Shown piece after piece: positions 25,611-34,848 of a DNA stretch of 64,000 nt. The notes beneath the pieces are model-generated. The model had not been told where the DNA came from, made no database searches, and saw only the letters and a program-made list of their open reading frames with translations. How positions within the stretch are numbered: position 1 is the first letter of the stretch; each line of letters begins with the position of its first letter. Origin of the DNA: Polaribacter aquimarinus (GTDB lineage Bacteria > Bacteroidota > Bacteroidia > Flavobacteriales > Flavobacteriaceae); the NCBI RefSeq assembly GCF_003129485.1, contig NZ_QFFG01000001.1, positions 434,001 to 498,000 on the forward strand. The letters run 5' to 3'. The position numbers were made by a program, and so were the translations under genes.

Positions 25611-27044
25611 TTATGGTTTATAGTCAAAAGTTAAATCAACTACTTTAAGGTTACTTTGTTTTCTTTTTCCTTTTGGTACATTTTGTACCATTATTGATAA
25701 AACTCTTTCGTTTTTCCATCGATAAAAATCGCCTAACATATCGTTTATAAATGGACCTTTAACCATATGTGTTATACTCCAATCTTTCCAATTGTTTTTA
25801 GCAGTTGCTGTGGCTATAATCAAATCTCGTTTATTTTGATTGTAACTTTTTTTACCTCCTATTATATTTCCAGCATAAATCATGATTAAATTATCATGTT
25901 TATCGGTAAATACTTTTGGGCGATTACCAACTTTTAAATTCATTTCGAAATGATGCCAGTTCCCTGTTGTATCTCTCCAGTAATGATGATATCGTTTAGC
26001 TTCATCAGGTCCCCAACGTGATGCACCAAGAGAGCTACCTGCTTTTGTTATTGTTTCTTCTGTACAATGATACATAACTACATGCACCCGATTTTTAGAA
26101 TCTATGGTTTGCCCTTGGTCATTCATTAATCCCAAAACACGTGGTATAGATTGCACGACAACATCTGGTGAATTAACATGTGGTATTTCTTCTAATATTT
26201 TTCCTGAATTATTTTTCCAAGTATTACCGTCATCATCACTATAAACATAAATTAAATCATGATTAGCACCTTGACTATTTTCGCGCCAAGTCCAAGTAGC
26301 ATGAAGCTTTCCTTCGTTATCATAATTATAGCCGTTAGGGTATGAACATCTTGATTTACTAATTCCTAATTCATCTTTAAAAACACCTTTCGCACTATCA
26401 ATCTGACGCGTATTTTCCCATTTACCGGTTTTAGCATTATAATCTACTAACATACGATCTCCATCGCCTGATCCACGAACACGATAGTTAAATTGAAGAT
26501 TGCCATCTGGAGTTTGCCAAAATTTTGGATACGTAATTTTAATTTGACTACCCTTTTCAAGTTCAGATATAATTGGACCAAAAGACGAAGCCTCCCATAC
26601 CATCGTTTCTGGATTATTAGCCAATCCTTTTTTAGATACTCGGTAATGAAGCGTATCACCATGATGATCGAAAGCTAAATGTATGGTACCATCATTGGGA
26701 CATATACCCATAGAAATACAATTATGTGAATCGTTACTTTTAAAATAATAATCTAAAAATTTAATAGTATTCCATATTCCATTTGGTAACTTTCTTCTAC
26801 TTACACAAACCCGACGCTCATCGTTGTAGTGCACGATATATTGATAGCCTTTATGTGAAATTATTGCGTCTTTTTGAAACGTTCGTCCGTTTATGCCACT
26901 TGAGAATTTACCATTAACTGTAAGTGCACTTTCATCCACAATAGATATTTCTTCTTTACTAACTTTAACTTGAGAAAATACAAGGGTTGTTAGTAATAAA
27001 AAATATATGTTTGCTAAGAATATTTTGTGTTTTGATAAATTCAT
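25611..27044 (-). CDS. Beta-propeller polysaccharide lyase, PL25-type (ulvan lyase-like)
   Basis: This 477-residue secreted protein has a signal peptide ending LVFSQ and a BNR-type seven-bladed propeller. Candidate catalytic residues are His107 (NDSHNC), His127 (LAFDHHG), Tyr172 (ITYPKF) and Arg188 (FNYRVRG). These are spaced exactly as the residues I recall for the PL25 ulvan lyase PLSV_3936 (His123, His143, Tyr188, Arg204): a constant offset of 16. PL24 and PL25 lyases cut ulvan between rhamnose-3-sulfate and glucuronate or iduronate. The second propeller lyase at 36202-37641 has the same spacing. It lies 30 bases after one sulfatase gene and 21 bases before another. The residue numbers of the reference enzyme are from memory and should be checked. 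Confidence 0.75.
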   Translation of the reverse strand: MNLSKHKIFLANIYFLLLTTLVFSQVKVSKEEISIVDESALTVNGKFSSGINGRTFQKDAIISHKGYQYIVHYNDERRVCVSRRKLPNGIWNTIKFLDYYFKSNDSHNCISMGICPNDGTIHLAFDHHGDTLHYRVSKKGLANNPETMVWEASSFGPIISELEKGSQIKITYPKFWQTPDGNLQFNYRVRGSGDGDRMLVDYNAKTGKWENTRQIDSAKGVFKDELGISKSRCSYPNGYNYDNEGKLHATWTWRENSQGANHDLIYVYSDDDGNTWKNNSGKILEEIPHVNSPDVVVQSIPRVLGLMNDQGQTIDSKNRVHVVMYHCTEETITKAGSSLGASRWGPDEAKRYHHYWRDTTGNWHHFEMNLKVGNRPKVFTDKHDNLIMIYAGNIIGGKKSYNQNKRDLIIATATAKNNWKDWSITHMVKGPFINDMLGDFYRWKNERVLSIMVQNVPKGKRKQSNLKVVDLTFDYKP

Positions 27045-27074
27045 TTTACTTAATTATCTCAATGCTTTATATAT

Positions 27075-28568
27075 CTACCTAAGCTTCTTGAAACCATGAT
27101 TATGATCTGTAGTTTCCTTTCTTAACATAAGTTTTTTAGATAGCTCATTTATCACATCATTATATTGATGTTCTTTGATAATATTTATTGTTTCTTTGGG
27201 ATCATTCTTATGATCGTATAATTCACGCTCAAGTACCTCTCCTGTTTTTAATTGTACCCATTCTACATAATTGAATCGGTGGTCTGTAACAGAATATCCC
27301 ATGACAGTTTTATCATAATTCCAACGATTATGAGGCCAGATAGAATAAGCATAAAGTTTAGTTTTCAATTTTTGTTTTGGATTATTGAGAATTGACACCA
27401 AACTCTTTCCTTCCAATTGGGCAGGTTGCTCTAAATTACATAAATCTGCCAAAGTTGGATACAGGTCTAAAGCCTCTACCGGATGTTTAAAAACCTTGCC
27501 TCTCTGACCATTAGGTACATTAAATATTAAAGGAATTTTAGTATCAATATCCATGTTAGACCATTTACACCAACTTCCATAATCTCCTAATTTATAACCA
27601 TGATCACCCCATAAAACGACTACTGTATTTTCTTTTAAACCAAGCTCATCGAGTTTGTCTAACAACTTTCCAACTTGAGCATCAGCATATGAAACACAAG
27701 CGTAATAACCCCTTCTCAAAGTTATTGCCGTAGAGTCCTGTATGTCTTCATAAAGTTTTGGCATGCCATAATAATTACCAAGTTCTCCACCCGTTCTCAA
27801 TGTATGTTTACTAGTGTTTTTGGGCCTTTCTTTTAGTTCTGTTAATGATATAGACGCTTCTGGATACATATCCCAGTATTTCTGAGGCGCATTAAAAGGT
27901 AAATGTGGTTTGGTTAAACCAACAGCCATAAAGAAAGGTTTTCCATCTTTTTTAAGGCCTTCTAATTTTCTAATAGCGTTAAGGGTATTCAATCCATCTT
28001 GATACAAAGTATCATGAACTTTAGCTGATTCGTAGGCAGGACCGCGACCAGTTATTGTATTTAATGATTGCTGTTTGATAGCTGCTTTAGTAACATAGCC
28101 CATACCCTCCCATGTTGAGACCGGTTTTATAAAATCACTACCGAATTGATTTTTTGTGTCTTCACCAAAATGATAAATCTTTCCAAAAGAAGCAACATTA
28201 TATCCATTTTGCTTAAAAAACTGATTCATTGTAAGTATTTCAGGTAGCACATCAGTAACGGGCTCTCCTGTGTATATGCCGTATTTTTCTGGTCGCACAC
28301 CAGACATAACCGAAGCTCGAGAAGCCATACATATAGCTTGTTGTACATGGGCGTTTGTAAATCGAATACCATTATTTGCTAATCGATCTATATTGGGAGA
28401 CTTAATATGCGAAGCACCATAACAATTCAGTTCTGTTCTTAAATCATCTACAGCTATAAAAAGTATATTGTATGGTGTTTTATCTTCTTTTTTAGATTGA
28501 CATGATATCATAACTATAACCCCTAACAGGTATATAATATATTGTTTTAAGTTATATAATTTCATCAT
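27075..28568 (-). CDS. S1 sulfatase, iduronate-2-sulfatase-like, with His-to-Trp change beside the active-site Lys
   Basis: This 497-residue protein has a lipobox VMISC (Cys23). Catalytic parts are [15 protein letters not shown] (metal Asp41, Asp42), AICMASRASVMSG with formylglycine Cys80, FGKIYHFGED, LTKPHLPFNAPQKYW and LWGDHGYKLGDYGSWCKWSN. In the last motif the other S1_7-type proteins here have Lys-His (WGKHN, WCKHV, FAKHA), but this one has Lys-Trp. The Lys that contacts sulfate is kept, so the change more likely alters substrate binding than abolishes activity. It lies 53 bases after the alginate-lyase-fold gene. It is an intact, otherwise normal sulfatase. Confidence 0.88.
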   Translation of the reverse strand: MMKLYNLKQYIIYLLGVIVMISCQSKKEDKTPYNILFIAVDDLRTELNCYGASHIKSPNIDRLANNGIRFTNAHVQQAICMASRASVMSGVRPEKYGIYTGEPVTDVLPEILTMNQFFKQNGYNVASFGKIYHFGEDTKNQFGSDFIKPVSTWEGMGYVTKAAIKQQSLNTITGRGPAYESAKVHDTLYQDGLNTLNAIRKLEGLKKDGKPFFMAVGLTKPHLPFNAPQKYWDMYPEASISLTELKERPKNTSKHTLRTGGELGNYYGMPKLYEDIQDSTAITLRRGYYACVSYADAQVGKLLDKLDELGLKENTVVVLWGDHGYKLGDYGSWCKWSNMDIDTKIPLIFNVPNGQRGKVFKHPVEALDLYPTLADLCNLEQPAQLEGKSLVSILNNPKQKLKTKLYAYSIWPHNRWNYDKTVMGYSVTDHRFNYVEWVQLKTGEVLERELYDHKNDPKETINIIKEHQYNDVINELSKKLMLRKETTDHNHGFKKLR

Positions 28569-28621
28569 GATATTTTAATAGTTCTTTTAATAAATTTTAG
28601 TTTCCTGAATAAACAAAACGT

Positions 28622-29893
28622 CTAGAATGAATAGCTTATAATTTCAAAATCATCTTTTTTATTCATATTATTTTGAATCGAGGTATATTCAGAAACATCA
28701 AACATAATTCCTGCCATAAAGAATAATCTTCCTAAATATTCCAGTCCTTTATCTGCACCGCCTACATCCTCAGATTCCCATTTTTTTTCTTGCTTAACAT
28801 AAGGAAGTAAAAAGTTATAGGCATCTTTTATACCTCCAGCATTAGACGGATTATAATTCCATAAATCAACATTTACTTTTTTACCGAAATATGCTAAATA
28901 TGTAAAAGCTTCTAAATTGTAAGCACTATAATGTAGCGGTCTTGTTCTAGCAAGTTCTAGTGGTAATTTCCCATCTTTTGCTATTTGGGTATCTATCCTA
29001 GTTTTTTTTACGCTTTCAAGAACCGTTTTTGCTTCATCCTGTCTATCAAAAAACATAAGTAAAGAAACGATTTGTACATCATACCAAGTCCCATGGTTGT
29101 TTTTCCATTTACTTTCATCTATACCATTCTTACTAGTCTGTAACCAGTGGAGATAATCTTTTAACCAAGATCTTAAACCTTCACTAGTTTTCTTATCCAT
29201 TGCGGTATTTATTTCTAATAGCTCAATAGCTGTTAAAATCTCTTTTATCCCTACAAATTCAATGATACCAATTCCTCGCCCATCAGTTATTCCAGGAATA
29301 CCCTGTGCATAATTTAAATTTGGATTCATTTTCGTTTCAGGATTCAAAAACCAAACCGACAACAGTTCTATTGCTTTTTCAGCATATTTTTTGTCCTCTG
29401 ATAAAAAATTGGCCATTGCTAAACGATAGGTATTACGAAACATATTTGCTTTTCGTTGTAAATCTAAATTTTCTCCTAACGTTAATGGATTTACCTCTCC
29501 ATCTCTACGAATCCAAGGCATACCATCTGGTTTAGCAGGATCTGGCCACCAATACGGACCTATGCTCAAATAATCATGTTTATCTCCACTAACTGGTGTT
29601 TGGGTTTTATTAGTAACACTAAAAGGCCCTTCGTTTAGAGCTTTATTAGCCGATTTGATTAACGATTGATATGACGCTTTATATGTTGTATTAGATTCTT
29701 CCCTTATTGCTTTTTTAACTGAATTAAGCTTCTTTAAACTAAGAATGCTAAGTGTTTTGTCTTTTATACTTTCATCTACTGAGTCAGTTATCATTGCTTT
29801 CTTTGACTTAGTTCCGCATGAGAATAACGTAATGCATCCACTAAAAAGCAACATAACCAAAACTCTATTTAGTCTTTTAAAATATCTTCTCAT
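28622..29893 (-). CDS. Alginate-lyase-fold lipoprotein (PF05426-like, possibly PL38)
   Basis: This 423-residue protein has a lipobox TLFSC (Cys26). The (alpha/alpha) toroid of the alginate lyase superfamily is shown by DKHDYLSIGPYWWPDP (106-119), NYAQGIPGITDGRGIGIIEF, and the active-site segment KWKNNHGTWYDVQ (Asn265, Asn266, His267, Tyr271), followed by ELARTRPLHYSAYNLEAF. The Asn/His/Tyr set is that used by lyases of this fold. A second, clearly homologous gene is at 56323-57531. Related families cut mannuronan or glucuronan; PL38 members have been linked to glucuronan-like substrates, as I recall. A periplasmic lyase acting at a uronate in oligosaccharides is the best guess. It lies 17 bases downstream of the GH43 gene. 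Confidence 0.75.
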   Translation of the reverse strand: MRRYFKRLNRVLVMLLFSGCITLFSCGTKSKKAMITDSVDESIKDKTLSILSLKKLNSVKKAIREESNTTYKASYQSLIKSANKALNEGPFSVTNKTQTPVSGDKHDYLSIGPYWWPDPAKPDGMPWIRRDGEVNPLTLGENLDLQRKANMFRNTYRLAMANFLSEDKKYAEKAIELLSVWFLNPETKMNPNLNYAQGIPGITDGRGIGIIEFVGIKEILTAIELLEINTAMDKKTSEGLRSWLKDYLHWLQTSKNGIDESKWKNNHGTWYDVQIVSLLMFFDRQDEAKTVLESVKKTRIDTQIAKDGKLPLELARTRPLHYSAYNLEAFTYLAYFGKKVNVDLWNYNPSNAGGIKDAYNFLLPYVKQEKKWESEDVGGADKGLEYLGRLFFMAGIMFDVSEYTSIQNNMNKKDDFEIISYSF

Positions 29894-29910
29894 TTCACCA
29901 ATTTTTTATT

Positions 29911-31233
29911 TTATTCAAACTTTATCCAATCTAAGCTAAGTGCGTCGTTCTTATTCCCTTCAAAAAATATAAATATATCCTCTAAACCTTTAGTGTCTTT
30001 AATTTTTAATTTAAGCTCCTGGAACTGTTCATTCCTATTTTTAGGATTCAAATTAATTTTCCCGATACAGGTTCCGTTTGCGCTTCCTGTTCTAATTTTT
30101 ATTTTCCCTTTTTGTCCGTAAAGTTTGATTCGTAAAATTATATTCTTATACACCCTATCAAAATTGACATTAGCGAACTTAACATAGTTCTCATCTTTAA
30201 TATTTGTTAAAATGAAGCCTTCATCTTTACTTCCTGTTTTCTGAATACCTTCGGATATTTCATAAAACCATTCTGCTTCAATTTTTTTCCATGACGCCTG
30301 ATATTGCCCAACGCCATTGCTAAAATGTTGATCTAAAAAGTTGGTATCTGTTACAATTTTTCCGTTATCATCTATATGACAATAAGTTATGATAGATTCT
30401 CTAAACTTAAATCCTTTATTGATATAATAACACCAAATATGATAAAACTGACCTTTCCATTTAAAAAAACTTCCGTGAGCATACTCACTTAAATTGTATC
30501 CATTGCCAACAGAACCTACACATTGGTAGGGACCATAAATATTTTTAGAAATTGCGTAATCTCTTCCCCAGCTTAAATAATACCAATCTTTATATTTAAA
30601 AATATAATTCTTATCCATCCAATGCGGTGCATTTTCCCAAGCCTTTCCATTAATTTGAATTGGTTTTGGTGTTTCTGAAATAGAAATCATATCATCATTT
30701 AATTTTGTAATATGAAATCCTCCTCCTTCTTTATCTCCGTATATTAAATAAGGTGTTTTTTCTAAATCATCATCTATTAAAATTGTTGGATCGTGCATAG
30801 GTGCAACTAAAGGCTGCCCTAAAACGTCTTTAAAACTGCCTATAGGAGATGAGGCAGACATTACCCCAACCCCTCTTTTTCTATCTGAAAAATAAAAATA
30901 GTACTTCCCATTTCTTGTTGCGGCATCACTTGCCCAACAATCCGTACTATTATCATCCATATAATTTTCTTTAGGACTTATAGTATTCCTTAAAGACCAG
31001 TTACGTAAATCTGTAGATGAAAACACACGCCAATCTTTCATAACCCAAGTTTTGTCTTTTGGATTAGCATCGTGCCCAGAGTATAAATAAATTGTATCCT
31101 GAAAAACTCTAATATGAGGGTCTGAAACACCAAGACCTTTTAAAATAGGATTTTGAGCAAAAGCAGTATTGCAAAAAACCATCCAAAAAATAGCTACACT
31201 TGTTTTGATGAAATCGGTTTTATGTATTCCCAT
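29911..31233 (-). CDS. GH43-family glycoside hydrolase with C-terminal CBM6-like domain
   Basis: This 440-residue secreted protein has a signal peptide ending NTAFAQ. The five-bladed propeller carries the GH43 acidic triad: Asp38 (GVSDPHIRVF, base), Asp148 (PMHDPTIL, pKa modulator) and Glu200 (KAWENAPHW, acid). Residues about 320-440 look like a beta-sandwich CBM6-type domain ending in LSLDWIKFE. GH43 enzymes act on arabinose, xylose or galactose side chains, so a xylose- or galactose-releasing exo-activity is plausible. Its ATG follows directly on the stop codon of the upstream sulfatase (no spacer), so its ribosome site lies in the end of that gene and translation is probably coupled. Confidence 0.85.
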   Translation of the reverse strand: MGIHKTDFIKTSVAIFWMVFCNTAFAQNPILKGLGVSDPHIRVFQDTIYLYSGHDANPKDKTWVMKDWRVFSSTDLRNWSLRNTISPKENYMDDNSTDCWASDAATRNGKYYFYFSDRKRGVGVMSASSPIGSFKDVLGQPLVAPMHDPTILIDDDLEKTPYLIYGDKEGGGFHITKLNDDMISISETPKPIQINGKAWENAPHWMDKNYIFKYKDWYYLSWGRDYAISKNIYGPYQCVGSVGNGYNLSEYAHGSFFKWKGQFYHIWCYYINKGFKFRESIITYCHIDDNGKIVTDTNFLDQHFSNGVGQYQASWKKIEAEWFYEISEGIQKTGSKDEGFILTNIKDENYVKFANVNFDRVYKNIILRIKLYGQKGKIKIRTGSANGTCIGKINLNPKNRNEQFQELKLKIKDTKGLEDIFIFFEGNKNDALSLDWIKFE

Positions 31234-32769
31234 TTATCTATCGGCTCCAATTACCTCTACTGGTTTCTTTTCTGCTCCATTAATACGTTTCTTTTGCTTT
31301 ACAAAATAAGGTTGAAATGTATAGTTAGAACTTGCATCCCATTTAGAATTCACCTTAGGTAAAAGTGCTTTCATTTTTTCGATTTGAAGCTTGTATTTTG
31401 GATTATCAGCGGCGTTATTCCATTCGTTCGGATCTAAATTATGATCATAAAACTCTTCTGTACCGTCTTCATAACGTATGTACCTGTAACCATCTTTTTT
31501 TACAGCATGGTTATTCATCGCAAAAGTAGTTAAGGCATAAGCATCTTGTAACCCTTCATCTTTTTGCATCATCGTTACTAAACTTTTTCCTTCATTTCTT
31601 TTGTAAGCAGGTAAACCACTTAATTCTAAAAGTGTTGGATAAATGGACAGCATTTCAACAGGTGCGTTAATTTTCTTTCCTTTCGGCAAATTGGGTCCAG
31701 CGAACATTAATGGTGCTTTTGTTGCGGTTTCCCAAAGCGCGTGTTTTGCAAAAGTGCCTTTTTCTCCTAAACGATATCCATGATCTGACCATAAAACAAT
31801 AACAGTATTGTCTGCATATTTGCTACTTTCTAAAGCATCTAAAACTCTACCCAATTCATAATCGACATAACTGATACATGCCAAATAGGCTTGTACAATC
31901 TTTTTCCATTCTCCACTTTTCTTTGCCCACTCAGTAGATGGCATCATTGGTAAATCGTTAATTTGTAACCCAACAGGTGGAATGTCATTTAAATCATCGG
32001 ACTTGTATGGCGGTGTTTCAATTTTATCTAAAGGATATAAATCGAACCATTTTTGAGGCACATACAAAGGAACGTGTACTCTTAAAAACCCTAAGCCCAT
32101 AAAAAAAGGTTTGTTATAGTCTCTTTGTAATCGTTCTGCAACCCAATTTACAGATTCATGATCTGGCATTAAAGTGTCATTCTCTGGAAAAGCTCCCCAA
32201 TCTGTACTTGTTCTTCCATATCTTTCTTTTTTAGCTTTTGATGTTCCAAAACCATCCCAAACAAAACGTTTTTTAGGGTAAGGTCCAAAACCTTTAATAC
32301 GACCTCCAGATTCTTGAAATACATTTTTAGGAGCATGAATGTGAAACAGTTTACCAATACCCATAGTGTGGTACCCATTTTGCTGAAAATACTCTGGTAA
32401 AAACGTAATATCTTTAGTTGAAGAATTTCCTTCTCTTCTAATTTCGTTATCAGGCGTCATCCCATAAATACCTGTTGTAGAAGGCCGTAAACCTGTCATT
32501 ATTGATGCTCTTGAAGGGCCACAAAGTGGTGCTTGCACATGGGCATTTGTAAAGGTTACTCCCATTTTAGCTAACCTATCAAAATTAGGTGTTTTTACAT
32601 TTGAAAAATTATCAATAGGCGCTATCATATTGTTTAAATCATCAACAGCTATAAACAATATGTTGGGCTTAGTGTTTTTAATTATATTTTCCTGTTCTTG
32701 TGTTGACTTTGTTCTACAAGAACTGATAAACAAACTAAAAAAAACTACTAAATAGACTAATCTTCTCAT
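31234..32769 (-). CDS. S1 sulfatase (S1_7-type), lipoprotein
   Basis: This 511-residue protein has a lipobox FISSC (Cys18). It shows FIAVDDLNNMIAPID (metal Asp43, Asp44), PLCGPSRASIMTGLRP with formylglycine Cys83, IGKLFHIH, FLRVHVPLYVPQKWF and LWSDHGYRLGEKGTFAKHALWETA. The DDLNNM opening marks a branch separate from the DDLRPEL sulfatases of this locus. The C-terminus is extended beyond the usual end and reads ASSNYTFQPYFVKQKKRING. A decayed copy of this tail is found at 21268-21440, so a close relative once existed elsewhere in the cluster. The gene is 26 bases after the Tat-like lipoprotein gene and abuts GH43. Confidence 0.9.
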   Translation of the reverse strand: MRRLVYLVVFFSLFISSCRTKSTQEQENIIKNTKPNILFIAVDDLNNMIAPIDNFSNVKTPNFDRLAKMGVTFTNAHVQAPLCGPSRASIMTGLRPSTTGIYGMTPDNEIRREGNSSTKDITFLPEYFQQNGYHTMGIGKLFHIHAPKNVFQESGGRIKGFGPYPKKRFVWDGFGTSKAKKERYGRTSTDWGAFPENDTLMPDHESVNWVAERLQRDYNKPFFMGLGFLRVHVPLYVPQKWFDLYPLDKIETPPYKSDDLNDIPPVGLQINDLPMMPSTEWAKKSGEWKKIVQAYLACISYVDYELGRVLDALESSKYADNTVIVLWSDHGYRLGEKGTFAKHALWETATKAPLMFAGPNLPKGKKINAPVEMLSIYPTLLELSGLPAYKRNEGKSLVTMMQKDEGLQDAYALTTFAMNNHAVKKDGYRYIRYEDGTEEFYDHNLDPNEWNNAADNPKYKLQIEKMKALLPKVNSKWDASSNYTFQPYFVKQKKRINGAEKKPVEVIGADR

Positions 32770-32795
32770 TATTATATTTTTTATTTATTTGAAAT

Positions 32796-34721
32796 TTATA
32801 CTACTTCAATAGTTATTTTTAAAGGAGTATCAAACTTTTTAAATTTTGCTATCAAAGGAACGACTTCTACGCCAGGTACCATATTAAAAATTCTATTTTT
32901 TGGAATGTCTTTGATTTTAATACCATAGTTAGACGTTATTTTTACTGTTCCTTTTGGTTTTTCTATCGTGATTTCGTTTGCTGAAATTTGATTTACTTTT
33001 TCTTCTTCTGGAGAAACTATAGGCAATACAAAAGCCGTTTTTTCTTTGATAATTTGTTTGGTTGAAACAGTTATTTCTAACTTTTCTACTGAACATATAT
33101 AATTTAATTCAAAATCCGAAGCGGTTTCAACAACCACTTCTTTTGCTTCATTCTTTAACTGAACCTTGGCTTTATATTCAATTGTATTGACATCCTCTTT
33201 TGAAGTATATGTTGCCTCTAAATCAAACAAATTACTATACCAAACTGTTTCTTTAAAAGTTTCAATTCTTGGTGTTAACGCAAAATCTTCTCCTGGTTGA
33301 GGTTGTTGATTATACGCTTCTAACATTTTATAAATTGCAGTACTTGCTGTACAGAGCAAGCCAACTTTGTTATGATACAACAATCCAAGAGATGCTCCTG
33401 TTGCTTGCCTCACATCCTTTTTTTGACTATAAATAGAGTCATAAGCCGAGACTGTCCCTCTCCAATCTCCCTTTCCAAATAAAGAAACATCCAATTCTTC
33501 AAAATAAGTTTCTCCATCAGCAATAGTTCTAGGCAATGGTGCTGATTTGTCTATTTCCGGTAAATCATCCCAATGATCTAATAAAGTTGCCAATGGTTTG
33601 GCATGTGCAAAGGTATGATGCACACAAGGATGAATACCATGAGAGACATAATGTGGACCTCCATGCAATAATCCGTTATGAGTACATTGTCTTAAAAGTT
33701 CTGTATTTTTAAAAGTTGCTGTACCTAAAGCAGGATTATGGTTCGCTATAAAACTAAATGCTGGTTGCATACCATCGCTCGTTCTGCTGCCCCAATACGT
33801 CCACTTAAACATTCTGTTACCAAAACTATTATCAATACCACCATCTGGCAGAATAAACTGTAAATGCGAGTCTAAAGACTTTTTAAGTACCATTAATAAT
33901 TCCTCATCTTTTTCTTCTATAGCATATAGCACCAAATTATTTAAAGACTCTTCTATATTATACCCTAAATCTATTCCTGATAAGCCTTTTGGACTCAATT
34001 TTTTCTTATCCTTACCTTGTATCTCACCAAATAAAAGCGCATTAGGTTCTGTAAAATGGCTTTTAACTTGAGTAACCAATTCTTTACTTCTATTTATATA
34101 TTTTGAATTATTAAGTAATTTTCCAATTAAATTCAATGCATAAATAGTAGTTGCTCCATAATTGATATTTGACGCATCTACTTTATAAAATCGATTATAA
34201 ACAAATTCGGTTGCTAACTCTAAACGTTTATACCATCGTCCACGAGTGCTTTCATCTAATAAATCGGCATGATATTTTAAAGTTTCGGCTAAAGCGATAG
34301 CTCCAAAAACGGTGGTACCATCCCATGATTTCGGATTTAAATCGTTGGTCCATGCCCCATCATCTCTGGTTACATTTTTACCCCATTCAAATGCCAAAAT
34401 GCCAGCTTCTAGATACTTTTTATCTCCTGTAGCTTTTGCCATGTAAAAAAACGGATACACAGCATCCATTACTCTTGCATGAACAGTATCGCAAGCAGGA
34501 CAATCCATGAGTCCATGAACTTTTGGATCAGATGGTTTTATTATTTGCGTTTTAATCATACCATCACACCAGTCTTTCAACAAATCAAATACCAGCGTTC
34601 TATATTCAGGAGAGTGAAATCCTTGCACTTCTTTAGTACAGGAGTTTAAAAGACTTGTTACTGATAATGATAAACCAATACCTGTTATGGTGGATAGCTG
34701 AATAAAATCTCTTCGCTTCAT
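32796..34721 (-). CDS. Tat-like lipoprotein of unknown function, probable alpha/alpha-toroid enzyme
   Basis: This 641-residue protein starts MKRRDFIQLSTITG and continues to a lipobox LLNSC (Cys28): a twin-arginine-like signal combined with a lipid anchor, the only one in the window. Residues about 40-420 are helical, with repeated spacing typical of an (alpha/alpha) barrel. They contain clustered Cys/His (MDCPACDTVHARV; HGIHPCVHHTFAHAKPL) and aromatic-rich DNSFGNRMFKWTYWGSR. The last 150 residues are a beta-sandwich. I do not recognise the family. Candidates are an unsaturated-uronyl hydrolase, a GH154-like glucuronidase, or the oligosaccharide dehydratase reported from a Formosa ulvan locus; none is shown. 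It sits between two sulfatases, which supports a role on sulfated oligosaccharides. Confidence 0.6.
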   Translation of the reverse strand: MKRRDFIQLSTITGIGLSLSVTSLLNSCTKEVQGFHSPEYRTLVFDLLKDWCDGMIKTQIIKPSDPKVHGLMDCPACDTVHARVMDAVYPFFYMAKATGDKKYLEAGILAFEWGKNVTRDDGAWTNDLNPKSWDGTTVFGAIALAETLKYHADLLDESTRGRWYKRLELATEFVYNRFYKVDASNINYGATTIYALNLIGKLLNNSKYINRSKELVTQVKSHFTEPNALLFGEIQGKDKKKLSPKGLSGIDLGYNIEESLNNLVLYAIEEKDEELLMVLKKSLDSHLQFILPDGGIDNSFGNRMFKWTYWGSRTSDGMQPAFSFIANHNPALGTATFKNTELLRQCTHNGLLHGGPHYVSHGIHPCVHHTFAHAKPLATLLDHWDDLPEIDKSAPLPRTIADGETYFEELDVSLFGKGDWRGTVSAYDSIYSQKKDVRQATGASLGLLYHNKVGLLCTASTAIYKMLEAYNQQPQPGEDFALTPRIETFKETVWYSNLFDLEATYTSKEDVNTIEYKAKVQLKNEAKEVVVETASDFELNYICSVEKLEITVSTKQIIKEKTAFVLPIVSPEEEKVNQISANEITIEKPKGTVKITSNYGIKIKDIPKNRIFNMVPGVEVVPLIAKFKKFDTPLKITIEVV

Positions 34722-34773
34722 CTTAATGTTTCATTATTCCTTTAATGTCTAATTTCATATTCTAAAATACAAA

Positions 34774-34833
34774 TTCTCCTGAGAAATTACATCTCATAAA
34801 TTTTTTATTTATTTGAGTAACTCTTCAGGAGAA
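34774..34833. terminator. 9-bp inverted repeat in the sulfatase-toroid gap
   Basis: TTCTCCTGA at 34774-34782 pairs perfectly with TCAGGAGAA at 34825-34833, separated by 42 bases that can fold further (CTCATAAAT near ATTTATTTGAG). It lies in the 127-base gap after the sulfatase stop. It may be an intercistronic terminator or an RNA stability element. No good U-run follows. Function is inferred. Confidence 0.4.
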
Positions 34834-34848
34834 AAAATATTATTGATT

